A stretch of 64,000 nucleotides of DNA. Source: Cololabis saira. Taxonomy: Eukaryota; Chordata; Actinopteri; Beloniformes; Belonidae. The DNA lies in the NCBI RefSeq assembly GCF_033807715.1, contig NC_084596.1:38108958-38172957 (forward strand), written 5' to 3'. Of the stretch, positions 1-10,565 are shown piece after piece; position 1 is the first letter of the stretch, and each line of letters starts with the position of its first letter. The notes beneath the pieces were generated by a model. The model searched no databases, was not told the origin of the DNA, and saw only the letters and a program-made list of their open reading frames with translations. The translations under genes and the position numbers were made by a program.

Positions 1-3000
1 TGCCTGGGAAAACAAATATTGCCTCTCCTTGATTTTTTTTACCTTCTTTTAAATTATAAACAACTTAGACAAAACAAGCTATTCAAGAATATACTTTCAC
101 AATTGCAAATGACCTTGCAAATCTACATCAACCAGCAGCTCAATTAATGTTAGGGGTACCGTTGGTTGGCAACGCTGTAAATATTAGACCTGTGCCCACG
201 CGCTACCTGTCCTCCACTCCCATAGCAGAGGATACCAACAGTGGAGGAGGTACTGCGTTTTTTTGTCTGTCTTAGTCTTTCTGAACATCCAAAATCCAAA
301 AAGCTTCAGCTTTGCACTCACTGGGCAAAGACATTTACAAACCTTAGGAAGCTGGCATAAACAATCTTAAGAGATATTATCCAATTTCCCTCATATCAGA
401 ATGACACAAAGTATTAAAATCAACCTAGAGTTTAAAATCCAATCTTGCAACTTGACACATTTTATGTAGCCTAATTGCTGTGTTTTTGTGCCTTTTTCAT
501 GAGCTTACCATACTTTTAATAGAAGAGTTGGATAATAATTTACAATATTTTTACCATTTCTGGACGAATATAAATGCAGTGGGGTAACTTTTGTAGGATT
601 ACGGGAGCAATTATATGATATAAATATTGGATATAAAGTTGCTTTGACATGACTTTATTCATTTATTTTACATATAAATGGGAATATGTACAGTATGTAC
701 AGTATCTGTTCAATGATTTTGCTTCCTGAGATTAAAGTCAATGCTAAAATGATTATCAATGTATCTATAACATCAAAGGCTGGTGTTGTGGAACATGTTT
801 TGTTACACCCAAAGCCTTTCAACACATAGGGAATATTCTAACGGTAAAGTAACCAGATCTAAAAAGAGATGATTGCTGAAATGTCGTATTGCCTTTGAAC
901 TGATGTCCTTGTGTGAAACACCTTTCCGCGGTGTTTGAGAAACTGACAGATCAAGGCCAGCCTGTAGTGACAGTGGCAAATTAAGATATATCGCTTTTTC
1001 CGAGATGATGAAATCAGAACATCATAGTGGGAATCCAAGAAAAAGAAAATCTGCTGCTCTTAACACAGGAACATCTATACATGTTTCATTCAACAGAGGG
1101 CAATTTAAACAAACAATCTTTTTATTTTTGTATCCACAAATATATGTGTTGTAAATGCACATAAAAGGGGACCTCAATGTTTCCTTTTTTGCAGTAAAAA
1201 CTCTTGAACACAGCCTGTTCATGGGATGCCATAAATTACTACACTCAAACAAGGAAGGAGAAATATTCCCAGGCAGAGTCTGACTGTTTGTCCACCTCCT
1301 TACCCTCTCCCACTGGTCTCTGTGAGCCTGCATTCAAATTAAAATTTCCTTCTACCCTATCTTTCTCCTGGCCTGACAGGCTAATAAAACGCATGTGGGC
1401 AGCAGCACTGTATTTGAAAACTACATCCACAGCCTGTAAGGAAGTGAGCAAAAAAATAGCCATGTATTTGAGTGTACCTTTATGATATTACAGGTTTTTG
1501 ATTTATCTGTTTACCAGTGCCTTCTCCTTAAAATCGACCTTCAACAAGAGTAATAATGGAAGTTTTTCCCTTATACTTTACAATATCACATGACACGCAA
1601 TTGCCTTTACAAAAGGAATCATAACTGAGGTACTCTGGAGCCTTTCAGTCTTTTATTTCAAATATATTAACAAACCTCCCAAATTATATTTCACTAATGT
1701 TACAGGAACTTGTTTGGAGGCTGATGTTAAAAACAACAAAAACAAAAACAGATTAATTTTAATCAGAAACATGAACCTTACTCAAACTTGAAAGGAGTTT
1801 TTAAAAAAGTCATTGACTAAGATTGAAAAAAAAAAAGATAGATTTTAGGTACTTGCAAAATGTTTTATTTGTTGGGGAAATCCTTGTTTACAAGGAATCT
1901 CCACGAACAACATTAATCAGCATTCCATTTGTGCTAATGTCTTTATGTTTTAGCTAAAAGCTATGTTGCCATGTTTTCCATTTATTTATGCACTTGTTAT
2001 TAAACTATTGAAGGTAAAGCAAATCATTCTGATGCTAATTCAAGGATATAAATATTATTGAAACGCAAGCGGTTTAACTGACACCAAAGTGCTCTTTTTG
2101 TTCTCTTTGCTTATTTACTTCTGAAGAAACGTTGACTTGGTTCTTGCATCATAGAGAGAAACAATAGAACAGGAAGGAAGAGTGAAAAGCTGTATTCTAG
2201 TCCCCGAGCTGAACAATATTTGACGATTTGATGTTTGATTCTTTAATGTTCCTTGATAGTCGTGATTATTGAGACAGTAGCTGTGTGAAGATAACGGTGT
2301 CACCTCAAACGCTTCTTTTTCCTTACTTCCTGTCTTCTCCTGCTGTGGTGATAAAAGCGCCACCCTTCTTTAGAGCTCCTGTCTAAAGCACCCAATCATG
2401 TTACCATGGCAACCATTCACTCACTGCTATATGCCTTGCAATCTCTTTTTCTCCTTCTTTCTGTCTTTATCTCCTTGCTCTCTTCAAGTCTAATTCCCCC
2501 TCACACGCTCTCCTCCACAGCACAAAGTCCTTGCCTTATGCAAACACCAAAACAATACTTGATCTGCACTTGGTGTTAAAAACAGATTTATCCCTCAACA
2601 AAGATGACATGAGGCCATTAAATAATAAAGGACTCTGCTGTGCTGAATTACCGCTCCTAAGCAGATTCTGCACAAGCATATGGAGTCTGATATAAGTTTT
2701 ATATGGAATAAACTTAGAAGGATGCTCACTTCTATAAGGACACAGTACGGAGGGAAAACTTGGGCCTTATAAATGTGAGGTCATTGGTTGACAAACAGCA
2801 TGAAGCAGAAGAAAATCAAGTTGGTGTCCTGGGGTCATGTTCCCCACAATTATTTTCAAAAGTAAACCCTTAAATGGATATTTCTGCTAAATCTGGGGGA
2901 AATAAATTGATGGATTTCAATGACAGCAACTAATATAAAAATAACAATGTCAGTAGTTACTTTCACATCAGTGCACCATTAAATTACAAAATGTATGAAC

Positions 3001-3091
3001 ATGTGTGTTTTTATATATTTTTCTAATCCATATCTTTTCTGAAGAAACTACTGTACGCTTACTTGACTGTGGGCACAAAGGGGACAAGGTT
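1..3091. other. No gene recognised; AT-rich, presumed astn1 intron 1
   Basis: No ORF here has a recognisable domain and I see no element with clear termini. The short ORFs lack homology that I can name and look like chance frames. Because astn1 exon 1 lies downstream on the minus strand and ends in a splice donor, this stretch is inferred to lie in its first intron, unless an unrecognised exon is present. Confidence 0.5.
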
Positions 3092-3590
3092 ATTCAATTC
3101 AATGCAGCTTTATTTATACAGCAACAAATCACACTGAAGGTCATCTCAAAGCACTTTAACAGTGCAGTTGACCTATTTTAACAATTAATACAAAGCCAAT
3201 AAAACAACAACAATAATTATTGCTTTGTTTTGATTGCATCAAAACTTTGTTTTCATACAATGCCCTGTCCTGAGCAAGCACCAGACGACAGTGGAAAGGA
3301 AAAACTCCACTTCAACAGGAAGAAATGTCTAGCATAACCAGGGCCTGATAACTGAAGGCTCTACCTCCCATTCTACTTTTAGAACCATAAGAATCACAAG
3401 TCAAACTGCTGTCTGACTGAGAGCCAAGTGCTTTGCCTGGTAAATCTGGAACTGTGAGCTTTTTAGGATATGATGGAGCTTGGTTATGAAGAGCTTTATA
3501 TCTGGGAATCTACTCTGGATCTTTTAGGTTGCCAATGAAGAGAAGCTAAAACTGGGGAAATGTGATCTCTCCTGCTAATTGTGACATGTG
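3092..3590. repeat. Dispersed fish repeat (LINE-tail-like)
   Basis: The stretch opens with the ttcaattcaa(t) phrase followed by a tttattta-like run. It continues through phrases I associate with a very common fish interspersed repeat: 'gacagtggaaaggaaaaact', 'aacaggaagaaa', 'ctacctcccattctactttt' and 'gccaatgaagagaagcta'. It probably derives from the 3' region of a non-LTR retrotransposon. A related start occurs at about 32075. The family name is not certain and the boundaries are approximate. Confidence 0.6.
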
Positions 3591-4303
3591 ACATGACTGT
3601 AGTATTTCAGAAGAGCTGGAAGCTTTTAAGCGAATGTTTAGGACAACAAACTACTATTGTCTCATGTTGCAAACCAGGCAAATTCAAGTCACACAGCAAT
3701 AAATATGGCAGACCTACTGTATGATGCTTTACAGGAGTGGGAACTAAAAGACAAAGAACCCATAATCGTGACAGACATCGCCATTAATATACTCCAAGCT
3801 GTGGAGTTAATGTGTCTGTTACACATCGGCGGCTTTGCACACACGCTAAACTTCGCCTCACAAGCAGCTCTCAAGATTCAAGCTGTTGCATGCCTGCTCG
3901 GGAGAATAAGGCACATCATTTAACTCTTTCATCTAAGTGCTATGGTCAGCCTCAAGCTAAAAGAAAAGCAGCGGATGCTGGATCTGCCTGCGCATAAGCT
4001 GGTTATTGATGTGGTGACCCAGTGGAATAGCGTACTGGATATGTTGGGGCGCTTCCTAGAGCAGCAGCCAGCCACGTCAGCGGCTCTGAAGTTTGCAGGA
4101 AGGAGAGTGATCTCTGCACATTGAGTGAGGCAGACATAACAATGGCAGGAGATGTTGTGAAGGCTCTTGAGCCCCTGGAAGCAGCCACACTGGTTGTGTT
4201 AAAAGAAGACCCTCGGTCTGTCAGTTGCCCCACCTCTGCATGCACAACTGCTGCTGGAGATGAGTGGTGCAACTCATGACTCAGCTGTCATCAAAGACCT
4301 TAA

Positions 4304-4747
4304 AGGGGACCTATTATGAAAAACAAGTTTTCTCTTGCTTTAACATATATAAAGTGGTCTCCCCTCAGCCTGCTAACTCAGAGGAGGAGGAAAGCAACCA
4401 AATCCTGCAGTGTCTGTACAACCGCCCGGATGATCCATCCAGTGTGATGTGACTTCTACGAGCCGTTCAGATTCTGCTCCCGTCGTTACGTAATGATGGG
4501 CGCGATTTACATAGGTTGGCCTCCGGTGCGTGAAATCACGCCCACAACTAACTCCGCCGGCCGGAGCTTCCGCCATTTTTTTGTAGCGGTGTATCGCATT
4601 CGCGAGAATGCGGTTAGAGAATGGGAAGATAAAGACATGGCTCAAAGGCTGAATTTCTAATTTATTTAGCAAAAACAATCAAAAGCTTGTTTTTAAGACA
4701 TTCAAGGCCTGTTTAAAATAGGTATTAGATGCCATAATAGGTCCCCT
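4304..4747. mobile_element. TTAA-inserting MITE, family 1, copy 1
   Basis: The element is 444 bp with terminal inverted repeats AGGGGACCTATTATG and CATAATAGGTCCCCT, flanked on both sides by TTAA. The TTAA duplication is proved by the host sequence: removing the element plus one TTAA restores a continuous hAT transposase frame (D-L-K-A-A-V across the junction). A TTAA target fits piggyBac-like or Kolobok-like transposases; the AGGGG end is not the usual piggyBac CCY end, so the superfamily stays open. Two more copies are at 35798-36278 and 44026-45266. Confidence 0.88.
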
Positions 4748-4820
4748 TTAAGGCTGCTGTGTATAACAACTTGAACTCAAGGTAGGATATCTAAATATAC
4801 ATTATAGCCTAGCCAACTTT

Positions 4821-5027
4821 TGTTATTGACCAAATACTTATTTTCCACTATAATTTGCAAATACATTCTTTAAAAATCAGACAATGTGATTTTCTGTATT
4901 TTTTGGTTTTCATTTTGTCTCTCATAGTTGAGACATACCTGTGATGAGAATTACAGGCCTCTTTTATCTTTTTAATTGGGAGAACTTGCACAATTGGTGG
5001 CTGACTAAATACTTTATTGCCCCACTG
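4821..5027 (-). mobile_element. Tc1/mariner end fragment
   Basis: On the minus strand this begins CAGTGGGGC and runs through the sequence read here as 'ctgactaaatac', 'caattggtggctg', 'tctctcatagttgaga' and 'ccaaatacttattttcc', a terminal region common in fish Tc1-like transposons. No transposase coding is present and the other end is missing. A second fragment of the same end, with the same inner boundary, lies at 22821-22982. It separates two pieces of the hAT transposase relic. Confidence 0.72.
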
Positions 5028-5502
5028 TGTGTGTGTAATGGTGTACAGTATATCTACATTATAACAAGATCAATTACAGATGTTATGATGTAGAAGTTAT
5101 TTACATAAAATGCATAATATTTTCAAATGTTTGACCCTGAAGGACAAGCTGTATGTAGCAACAGTATAAGATCCTCTCTTCAAGACACTGCCCTTCTAGT
5201 CCAGTGAGGCCTGTGATGAAACCTTCTCTTGCCTGGTGACTGAAGCAGCAGGCCGTGAGCAAGTGGACACATCTAACGTGAATTACTGTACATAGAAGCT
5301 TTTTTCTTTTTCTTTTTTTCATATTTTAACAGCAAGTTGATGGTGGTGGAAAGGAGAAATACATCCCTCTTGGTCCCGTTAAGGAAGTGGATGCCACCCC
5401 TCTTTCACCAAAGAGATCCAAGGAATCAGCCTTGATAACTCTCCTTGGACGTGCCTATACATATAAACCTGCACCCTCACAGAAGAGTCCATGAAGTGGC
5501 AC

Positions 5503-6461
5503 AGGAAGAAGTGAGCAGATATAGGGAGGTAAAATTCATCCTACTCTCTGAAAATTGTTTTACAATGGGGACATTATAATAGCACAAAGGAGCTGCCTCA
5601 CTCCACAACATATAGCCCAGCTCAATTTCTTGGAGAAAAATCTACCATTTCAAAGAAATAAGAACGTAATCATAAAGCGGTCTTTAGTTTCATACACTTA
5701 ACAGTACAAACTGTTTGCAGTTTTCATATAATGCCCTCTCAGGGGGAAAAACAAGTTATGTTCTTTGGTTTGCACTATTTTAAAGCTAGTTTGGAGCCTT
5801 TCTATATTCTTCTCACATGCTTATCTGTTTGGGTCACTTCCCAGGTGATCTGAGACATATATGAGTGGGCGTCCCTGTAAATTTAGTAGAAAGCAGAAAA
5901 AGTGAAAAGAGCAAGGTATTCTATGTTCTCCCTCAGGTATAAGTTCACTTGTTTTTATTGACTTTATCTCCACTAGCTGTCTGCTCATTTAATTTAAGAT
6001 CTCAGTTTATTTTTCCGCACATGGTTTTTATGCTTTATCATGTTCTTTAAGAAAAACAAAATAAAAACAAAAAAAAACACCTGCCCAGGGATCAGGCAGC
6101 TTTTGGATAACACACTATACGTTTTACAATAAGTAACCTCCACACCCAATGCACCGGTAATACAATTGCATTTAAGGTGGACAGTTTTCTCACCTAGAAA
6201 CCTTGATTTTATTTGGTCATTCTTTTTGACTTCAATGTTTGTGTAAGACTGTATTGTGTTAAACATGTAACATTGGTTATTTTCACAAATAAATGTTACA
6301 GTTATGTGACATGTCCATGCTCCTGGACATTTTTTAATGTAAACTTGAATATTTTTTTAAATGTATATACACAATTGAAAGGTCGCCTCAGTGTTTCATA
6401 AAAGTGGTTATCTGAAAATCTCTAGAATGTTCAAGAAAAATTGGTGTTATATAAATATCTG
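5503..6461. other. No gene recognised
   Basis: AT-rich sequence with no domain-bearing ORF and no clear repeat termini. Confidence 0.5.
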
Positions 6462-6571
6462 GAAATGAATTGATATCGGATCGAATCGGACTTACTCGAA
6501 ATCGAATGAAATCAGGTTCTTGAGAATCAAATCAAATTGATTCAGGAACTTGGTGGTGGTACCCAGCTCTA
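6462..6571. mobile_element. Possible hAT terminal fragment
   Basis: The sequence around 'atcggatcgaatcgga' and the ending 'ggtacccagctcta' resembles the end of a hAT-type element whose terminus reads TAGAGCTGGGTA on the other strand. No partner end or target duplication was found, so this is only a fragment call. Confidence 0.35.
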
Positions 6572-6927
6572 GAAGTTTTGTAAGTCGTCATGGCTGAGAG
6601 GTAACGGAATACGCAGGTAAACAGAGCTAGGACTCTTAGCCTTGCTACGGTGCTGAACAGAAACCTGGCATTGTTCTTATTCTATTCTATCAATTAGAGT
6701 TGTCCCGATCCGATCACGTGATCGGAAATCGGGGCCGATCACGTGATTGCAGACTCGATCCGGACTCGGACGTTATGAGCCGATCAGGAATCGGATATAT
6801 ATATATATATCAGGGTTTCCGTTGTCCGGTAATTGCCGGACTTTGTCCGGTAAAATATGCCGAAGTCCGGTATTTTATAATCTCTCCGGTCAAAATGTCC
6901 GGTGAAAATACTCACTGGCGCCGACAT

Positions 6928-7039
6928 CCACGTGTGCGTTGATTTATGGTTCCGCGTCGCACCGACGCAGAGTCTACAACGTCTACAGCGTAGGCTCTGC
7001 GTTGGTGTGACGCGGGACCATAAATCAACGCACACGTGG
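6928..7039. repeat. Palindromic MITE of the 'ggttccgcg' family, copy 1
   Basis: A near-perfect 112-bp inverted repeat. The left arm begins CCACGTGTGCGTTGATTTAT and the right arm ends ATAAATCAACGCACACGTGG; the centre holds 'gacgcagagtctac' against 'gtaggctctgcgt'. It is inserted in the hAT element upstream of the BED ORF. Related copies or fragments occur at 18644-19122, 35252-35413, 43590-43990 and 44915-45000. Confidence 0.8.
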
Positions 7040-7125
7040 AGTAGTGGGCTCGGAGCGGCAGCCATACACCGCATGCGCGCAGAGCACGCCTGTTTGTTTT
7101 GAAGCTGAAGCAGCCCTATGCTATC

Positions 7126-7425
7126 ATGTCTGTTGTGTGGAATTACTTCAGAGTGAACGAGGAGAACAATGCTGTCGCAAACTGTAAGATTTGTCAAATG
7201 GGGATTTCGAGGGGTGGCAAGGACAAAGCTGCTTTTAACACCACAAACCTGATACGACACCTGAAAAACAAACACCCAGCGCAATACACGGAGTTTACAC
7301 AGGCAACCAAGCCGAAGGCTATCCAGCCGACAGTGGATGAAGCTTTCCAGAAGCGACAAAGACTGCCCCGCGACAGTGAAAAGGCGAAAAAAATAACTGA
7401 AAAGATAATTAAGAAAGAAAGATAA
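7126..7425 (+). CDS. Lone BED-type zinc finger protein encoded by a hAT element
   Basis: This intact 99-codon ORF starts at the ATG 7126-7128; the frame is open a little further upstream but without an ATG. It encodes a BED finger: aromatic residues W5, Y7 and F8 precede C20-x2-C23, and the histidines are H45 and H50, with 'NLIRHLKNKH' around them. A basic tail follows, ending in lysines and glutamates. BED fingers bind DNA in hAT transposases and ZBED proteins. Here the catalytic and dimerisation domains are absent and the frame stops before them, so the product, if made, could bind DNA but not transpose. It lies inside a hAT element with perfect 8-bp duplications. Whether it is transcribed is unknown; the upstream promoter region holds a palindromic MITE. 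It may simply be the undecayed 5' exon of a deleted transposase gene. Confidence 0.65.
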   Translation: MSVVWNYFRVNEENNAVANCKICQMGISRGGKDKAAFNTTNLIRHLKNKHPAQYTEFTQATKPKAIQPTVDEAFQKRQRLPRDSEKAKKITEKIIKKER

Positions 7426-7672
7426 AATAAATTTTTTTTATACTGACTTAAGAATGTTCAAGCTGCCTACCTCCTATGTGCTCAGTTTACAGTACACATG
7501 TTAAAATATAATAAAAGGGTCATCCTGCATAATTTTCTTTTTTCTTCTTCATTTTTTATTGTTTTATAAAAGTATCGGATCGGGACTCGGTATCAGCAAG
7601 TCCTAAAAATCAAAGGACTCAGACTCGGACTCGGGGGCAAAAAAACCTGATCGGGACATCCCTACTATCAAT

Positions 7673-8559
7673 GATGAAAAATGAGCACTTATGGCTTTGC
7701 AAGGGGCTTTCTCTTATACTATCAGACTGCGTTCAAAAACTAAGCAAGGTTTTTCTAAGTCAACAACACTTTCTCTCTTCTCCCTCAGCTTTCTTGAGGT
7801 CTGAGGTCTTAAAGCATGCAGTTGTGAATTAAACCACTGCACCAACTTCCTCTGACCAACTACTTTCTTTTATCATCATTAAATATGCCCATCTTTAAAG
7901 TTTCCTATCACGTTCTCAACAGAAGCTGCCAGCAGAACCCATTAATTTCTGTGACTTGAGTTGTCCAGATAGTTTGTTACTGCCACAACAGGGAGTATGG
8001 CGATCTGATACACACGTAGTGATCAAACTAAGGGTGATACACTGAGAAAAAAAAACAGCTGTGCGACCAATAGAAATGAGGCATGCAAGGCATTGATTTA
8101 GGAAGATGACTCTGAGCCAAATAAATAGAGCTGCTTTGCAAGTTTTAATTTGCCAAACTGTTCCCTGGACCAAAGAATCTCACGTACCCACATTCTCTTT
8201 TCTTTGTTGCATCTCACCTTCTTGTCCTCACCAGCAGGGAAAGTGATAGTGTTACGTTTTAAGCATAGAACAGATGGATATTTGTTAGCTGTTATAGTGC
8301 ACACAAACCAGTCTTCCCACCTGCCAACAATTATGAAACACTCCACATAGTTTTTTCAGTATTAAGAAACTCCAACTAGTGCACTGCACCCAGTTCAACA
8401 CATGTGGCATTTAAGTGACAAGAGCATTGGTTTATTTTTCCTGATCAATCCCACCGCCTCTCTCACTGAATCTGAACATTGTTTGTCTAAGAACAGATAT
8501 AAGGAGTTTTACTATGTGTTATCTCAGTACATAGGAGTGCAACAAAATATGGAAAACAG
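7673..8559. other. No gene recognised
   Basis: No domain-bearing ORF and no element with paired termini was seen between the hAT element and the next TTAA element. Confidence 0.5.
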
Positions 8560-8563
8560 TTAA

Positions 8564-8903
8564 AGGAGCTTGAGGCAGGATTGAGGCAGGATTTATGAAA
8601 AAAATTTGTAAACGTTTTAAGTTTTCAAGTAATAATGTCAGATGAAGCGTTCCAAACCAAAAAGAATGAGCCCTCTAGTGTATCTCTCCGTTGCCTTGAA
8701 CAGGCTGTGTGCTGCAAAATGTGCTGCAATTCGGTCCCGAATTTCCCGTGCTGTCCTGCGGATGTGACGTCACATGACGCTGCATGCGCGTTCTCCCCGT
8801 TCTCCCGTGCCGGCTTCGCTGTTGGCTGCAGTACCCCCGACGGCCGTCGTGGCGAAGGGTGGCGCTAGAGAGTCTCATTTCTTAAAAGGAGCCTCATGCT
8901 CCT
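8564..8903. mobile_element. TTAA-inserting MITE, family 2
   Basis: A 340-bp element with terminal inverted repeats AGGAGCTTGAGGC and GCCTCATGCTCCT (one mismatch), flanked by TTAA at 8560-8563 and 8904-8907. The interior is GC-rich for this region and contains 'gtgacgtcac'. It shares the TTAA target and an AGG terminus with family 1 but not the rest of its sequence. No coding capacity is recognised. Confidence 0.82.
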
Positions 8904-8907
8904 TTAA

Positions 8908-10559
8908 CTATCCTGTTCCAGTTTCATTTTTGTCTTTGCCATGGATGGGATAATTACCAGCATATTTTAATATTGTGGAAAAAGATGAAGGATTAAATGT
9001 TACTGAGAATTACAGCAGAAATGCTTGCTTGTACTCCGTGAAATATATATTATCTTGGAGATAAAAGCAAGCATGTTTGCTTGTGTTGTATGTCTCTTTT
9101 TTGCCATTGAGGGTGTCTCTCTGAAATAGGAGATTATTAGATTTTGAACCAAATCAACTGAAAAAAAACATTAAATCACTCACAGTGATGATAATTTGCA
9201 GTCTGAAATGTTCAGTTCCACCTTCAATGACTATAAATGTGAAATATCTTTTTATTAGTTTTTATTTACACTATTAGATGCATAATCTAATTTATGTCAT
9301 TACCATCGTAATTTAATGGTGTAAACAACAGTGACATGGTTTAAATATACCTTATAGTATTCGCTCAAACTGCTATGACATTTGTGTGATTGAACAATTT
9401 TAGATGGTGAAATTAGGCTTATTGTGCCTTACTCTGATTTACTGTCACCCTAGCTTCTCATCCGAATTCCTCTGTGTTTCTCATAACTGAGAGCATAGTG
9501 ATTGTTGTCTACTGCAGTAAAGTAAAAGGAAATATTCCTTTAAGAGAATATGTTGCATATGTTGCATGCCAGTAACTAAACAGATGTTAATCATCTCTGA
9601 ATTTATTGCACACCTTACAATGTTGCTAAAATTGTAAATTATCCACAAAAAAACTAAAGAAAGAAAATAAACTGATTAATCAAAGACAACACATATTCTG
9701 TGTGATTGGTGATTGACACTTGCAGATCAGGCCAGTCCGGGTTAGTCCCTTGTTGAAAAATAACTGATAAAAGGTCAGAAAACTCCTGAAAAAAAAAAAA
9801 ACTGTAATTCTTTGCTGAGGGAAAAGTACACAATCAGAGGAAAAAAGACCCAGCGAGAAGGCCCACACAAGTGATCCAAAATTCTGATCCATACTATTGT
9901 TTTTAATAAAATAAACGTTTAAAAAAATATTAGCCAAAGCTCTGCCAAGCAGAATGAGGTGATTAAATATAATGATCTGTGAGGGTGTTTTTATCGACAG
10001 AGGTGTATTATGACTGGATACTGGATGCGAATACTGCATGCAAGGCTGTTTGATATAAACCTCAACAGCCAACTTGCAGAGTTTCCACTGAACTACTTTA
10101 AAATGTAAAGTTTCTGCATGAATTAATGAATTTCATAAGAATTCCTTAAAAATCAGTAAACAGGTACTAACAATTATTTTAGGACTGCTTTTACAATATA
10201 CTGTGCATTCAGTAAGCTTTCAGGTCATTTAATGTGTAAAAAAGAATAGAAAGGTTATTTTAGGGATGTGGAAGTGGTTTACTTAACTTAATTTTGTTGA
10301 CTTAAAAAACAGTTTTCTGGGTTTTTCCTGGTAAACTGTTGCCCCTAAGTTTGACATGAAACATTCCTTTACCTCTTCTCATGAAATGATTAGCAAAAAA
10401 AAAATGGGAGTTTGTTTTTTTCAATAGAATTATTCCAACAGTGTAGTAGGACTGAACATTTTAGGGACAATATATATCCGCAATCAAACCTCAGATCTTT
10501 ATTCAGTATATAATAATTTTAAAAATCTGTGAAACTAGACCAGCACTTTTTCTGTGCTC
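8908..10559. other. No gene recognised
   Basis: AT-rich sequence. The minus-strand ORF around 9680-10072 has no recognisable motif and is probably chance. Confidence 0.5.
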
Positions 10560-10565
10560 CTTGTT

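Larger units (their letters stand above)
3600..5500 (+). pseudogene. Decayed hAT (ZBED-like) transposase, split by two insertions
   Basis: This is a relic of a hAT-superfamily transposase of the kind related to ZBED proteins. The reading frame from 3657 holds hAT core motifs: 'VTDIAINI' (catalytic-domain region) and 'FAHTLNFASQAAL', then 'LLGRIRHI'. An in-frame stop sits at 3921-3923. After it the same frame continues with 'LKLKEKQRMLDLPAHKL', 'TQWNSVLDMLGRFLEQQPA'. Frameshifts then move the match to other frames, through 'LSEADITMAGDVVKALEPLE' (about 4120-4180) and a stretch ending 'DSAVIKDLK' at about 4303. The protein resumes after the TTAA element as 'AAVYNNLNS' (4752-4780). It resumes again after a Tc1 fragment as 'DPLFKTLPF' and 'CLVTEAAGRE' (about 5140-5255), and finally as a lysine- and serine-rich stretch ending 'SALITLLG' (about 5335-5450). 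The N-terminal BED finger and the C-terminal dimerisation domain were not seen. Stops, frameshifts and two insertions make it non-functional. Confidence 0.85.
6695..7664 (+). mobile_element. hAT element, internally deleted, carrying a BED-finger ORF
   Basis: A 970-bp element with hAT-type ends (TAGAGTTGTCCCGATCC at the left, GATCGGGACATCCCTA at the right). It sits between perfect 8-bp duplications CTATCAAT (6687-6694 and 7665-7672), the length expected for hAT insertion. It contains an older hAT-end-like piece near 6810 (CAGGGTTTCCGTTGTCCGG), a 112-bp palindromic MITE, and an intact short ORF for a BED zinc finger, but no RNase-H-like transposase domain. It could therefore move only with a transposase supplied elsewhere. 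Possible AATAAA and ATAATAAA polyadenylation signals follow the ORF. Confidence 0.9.
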
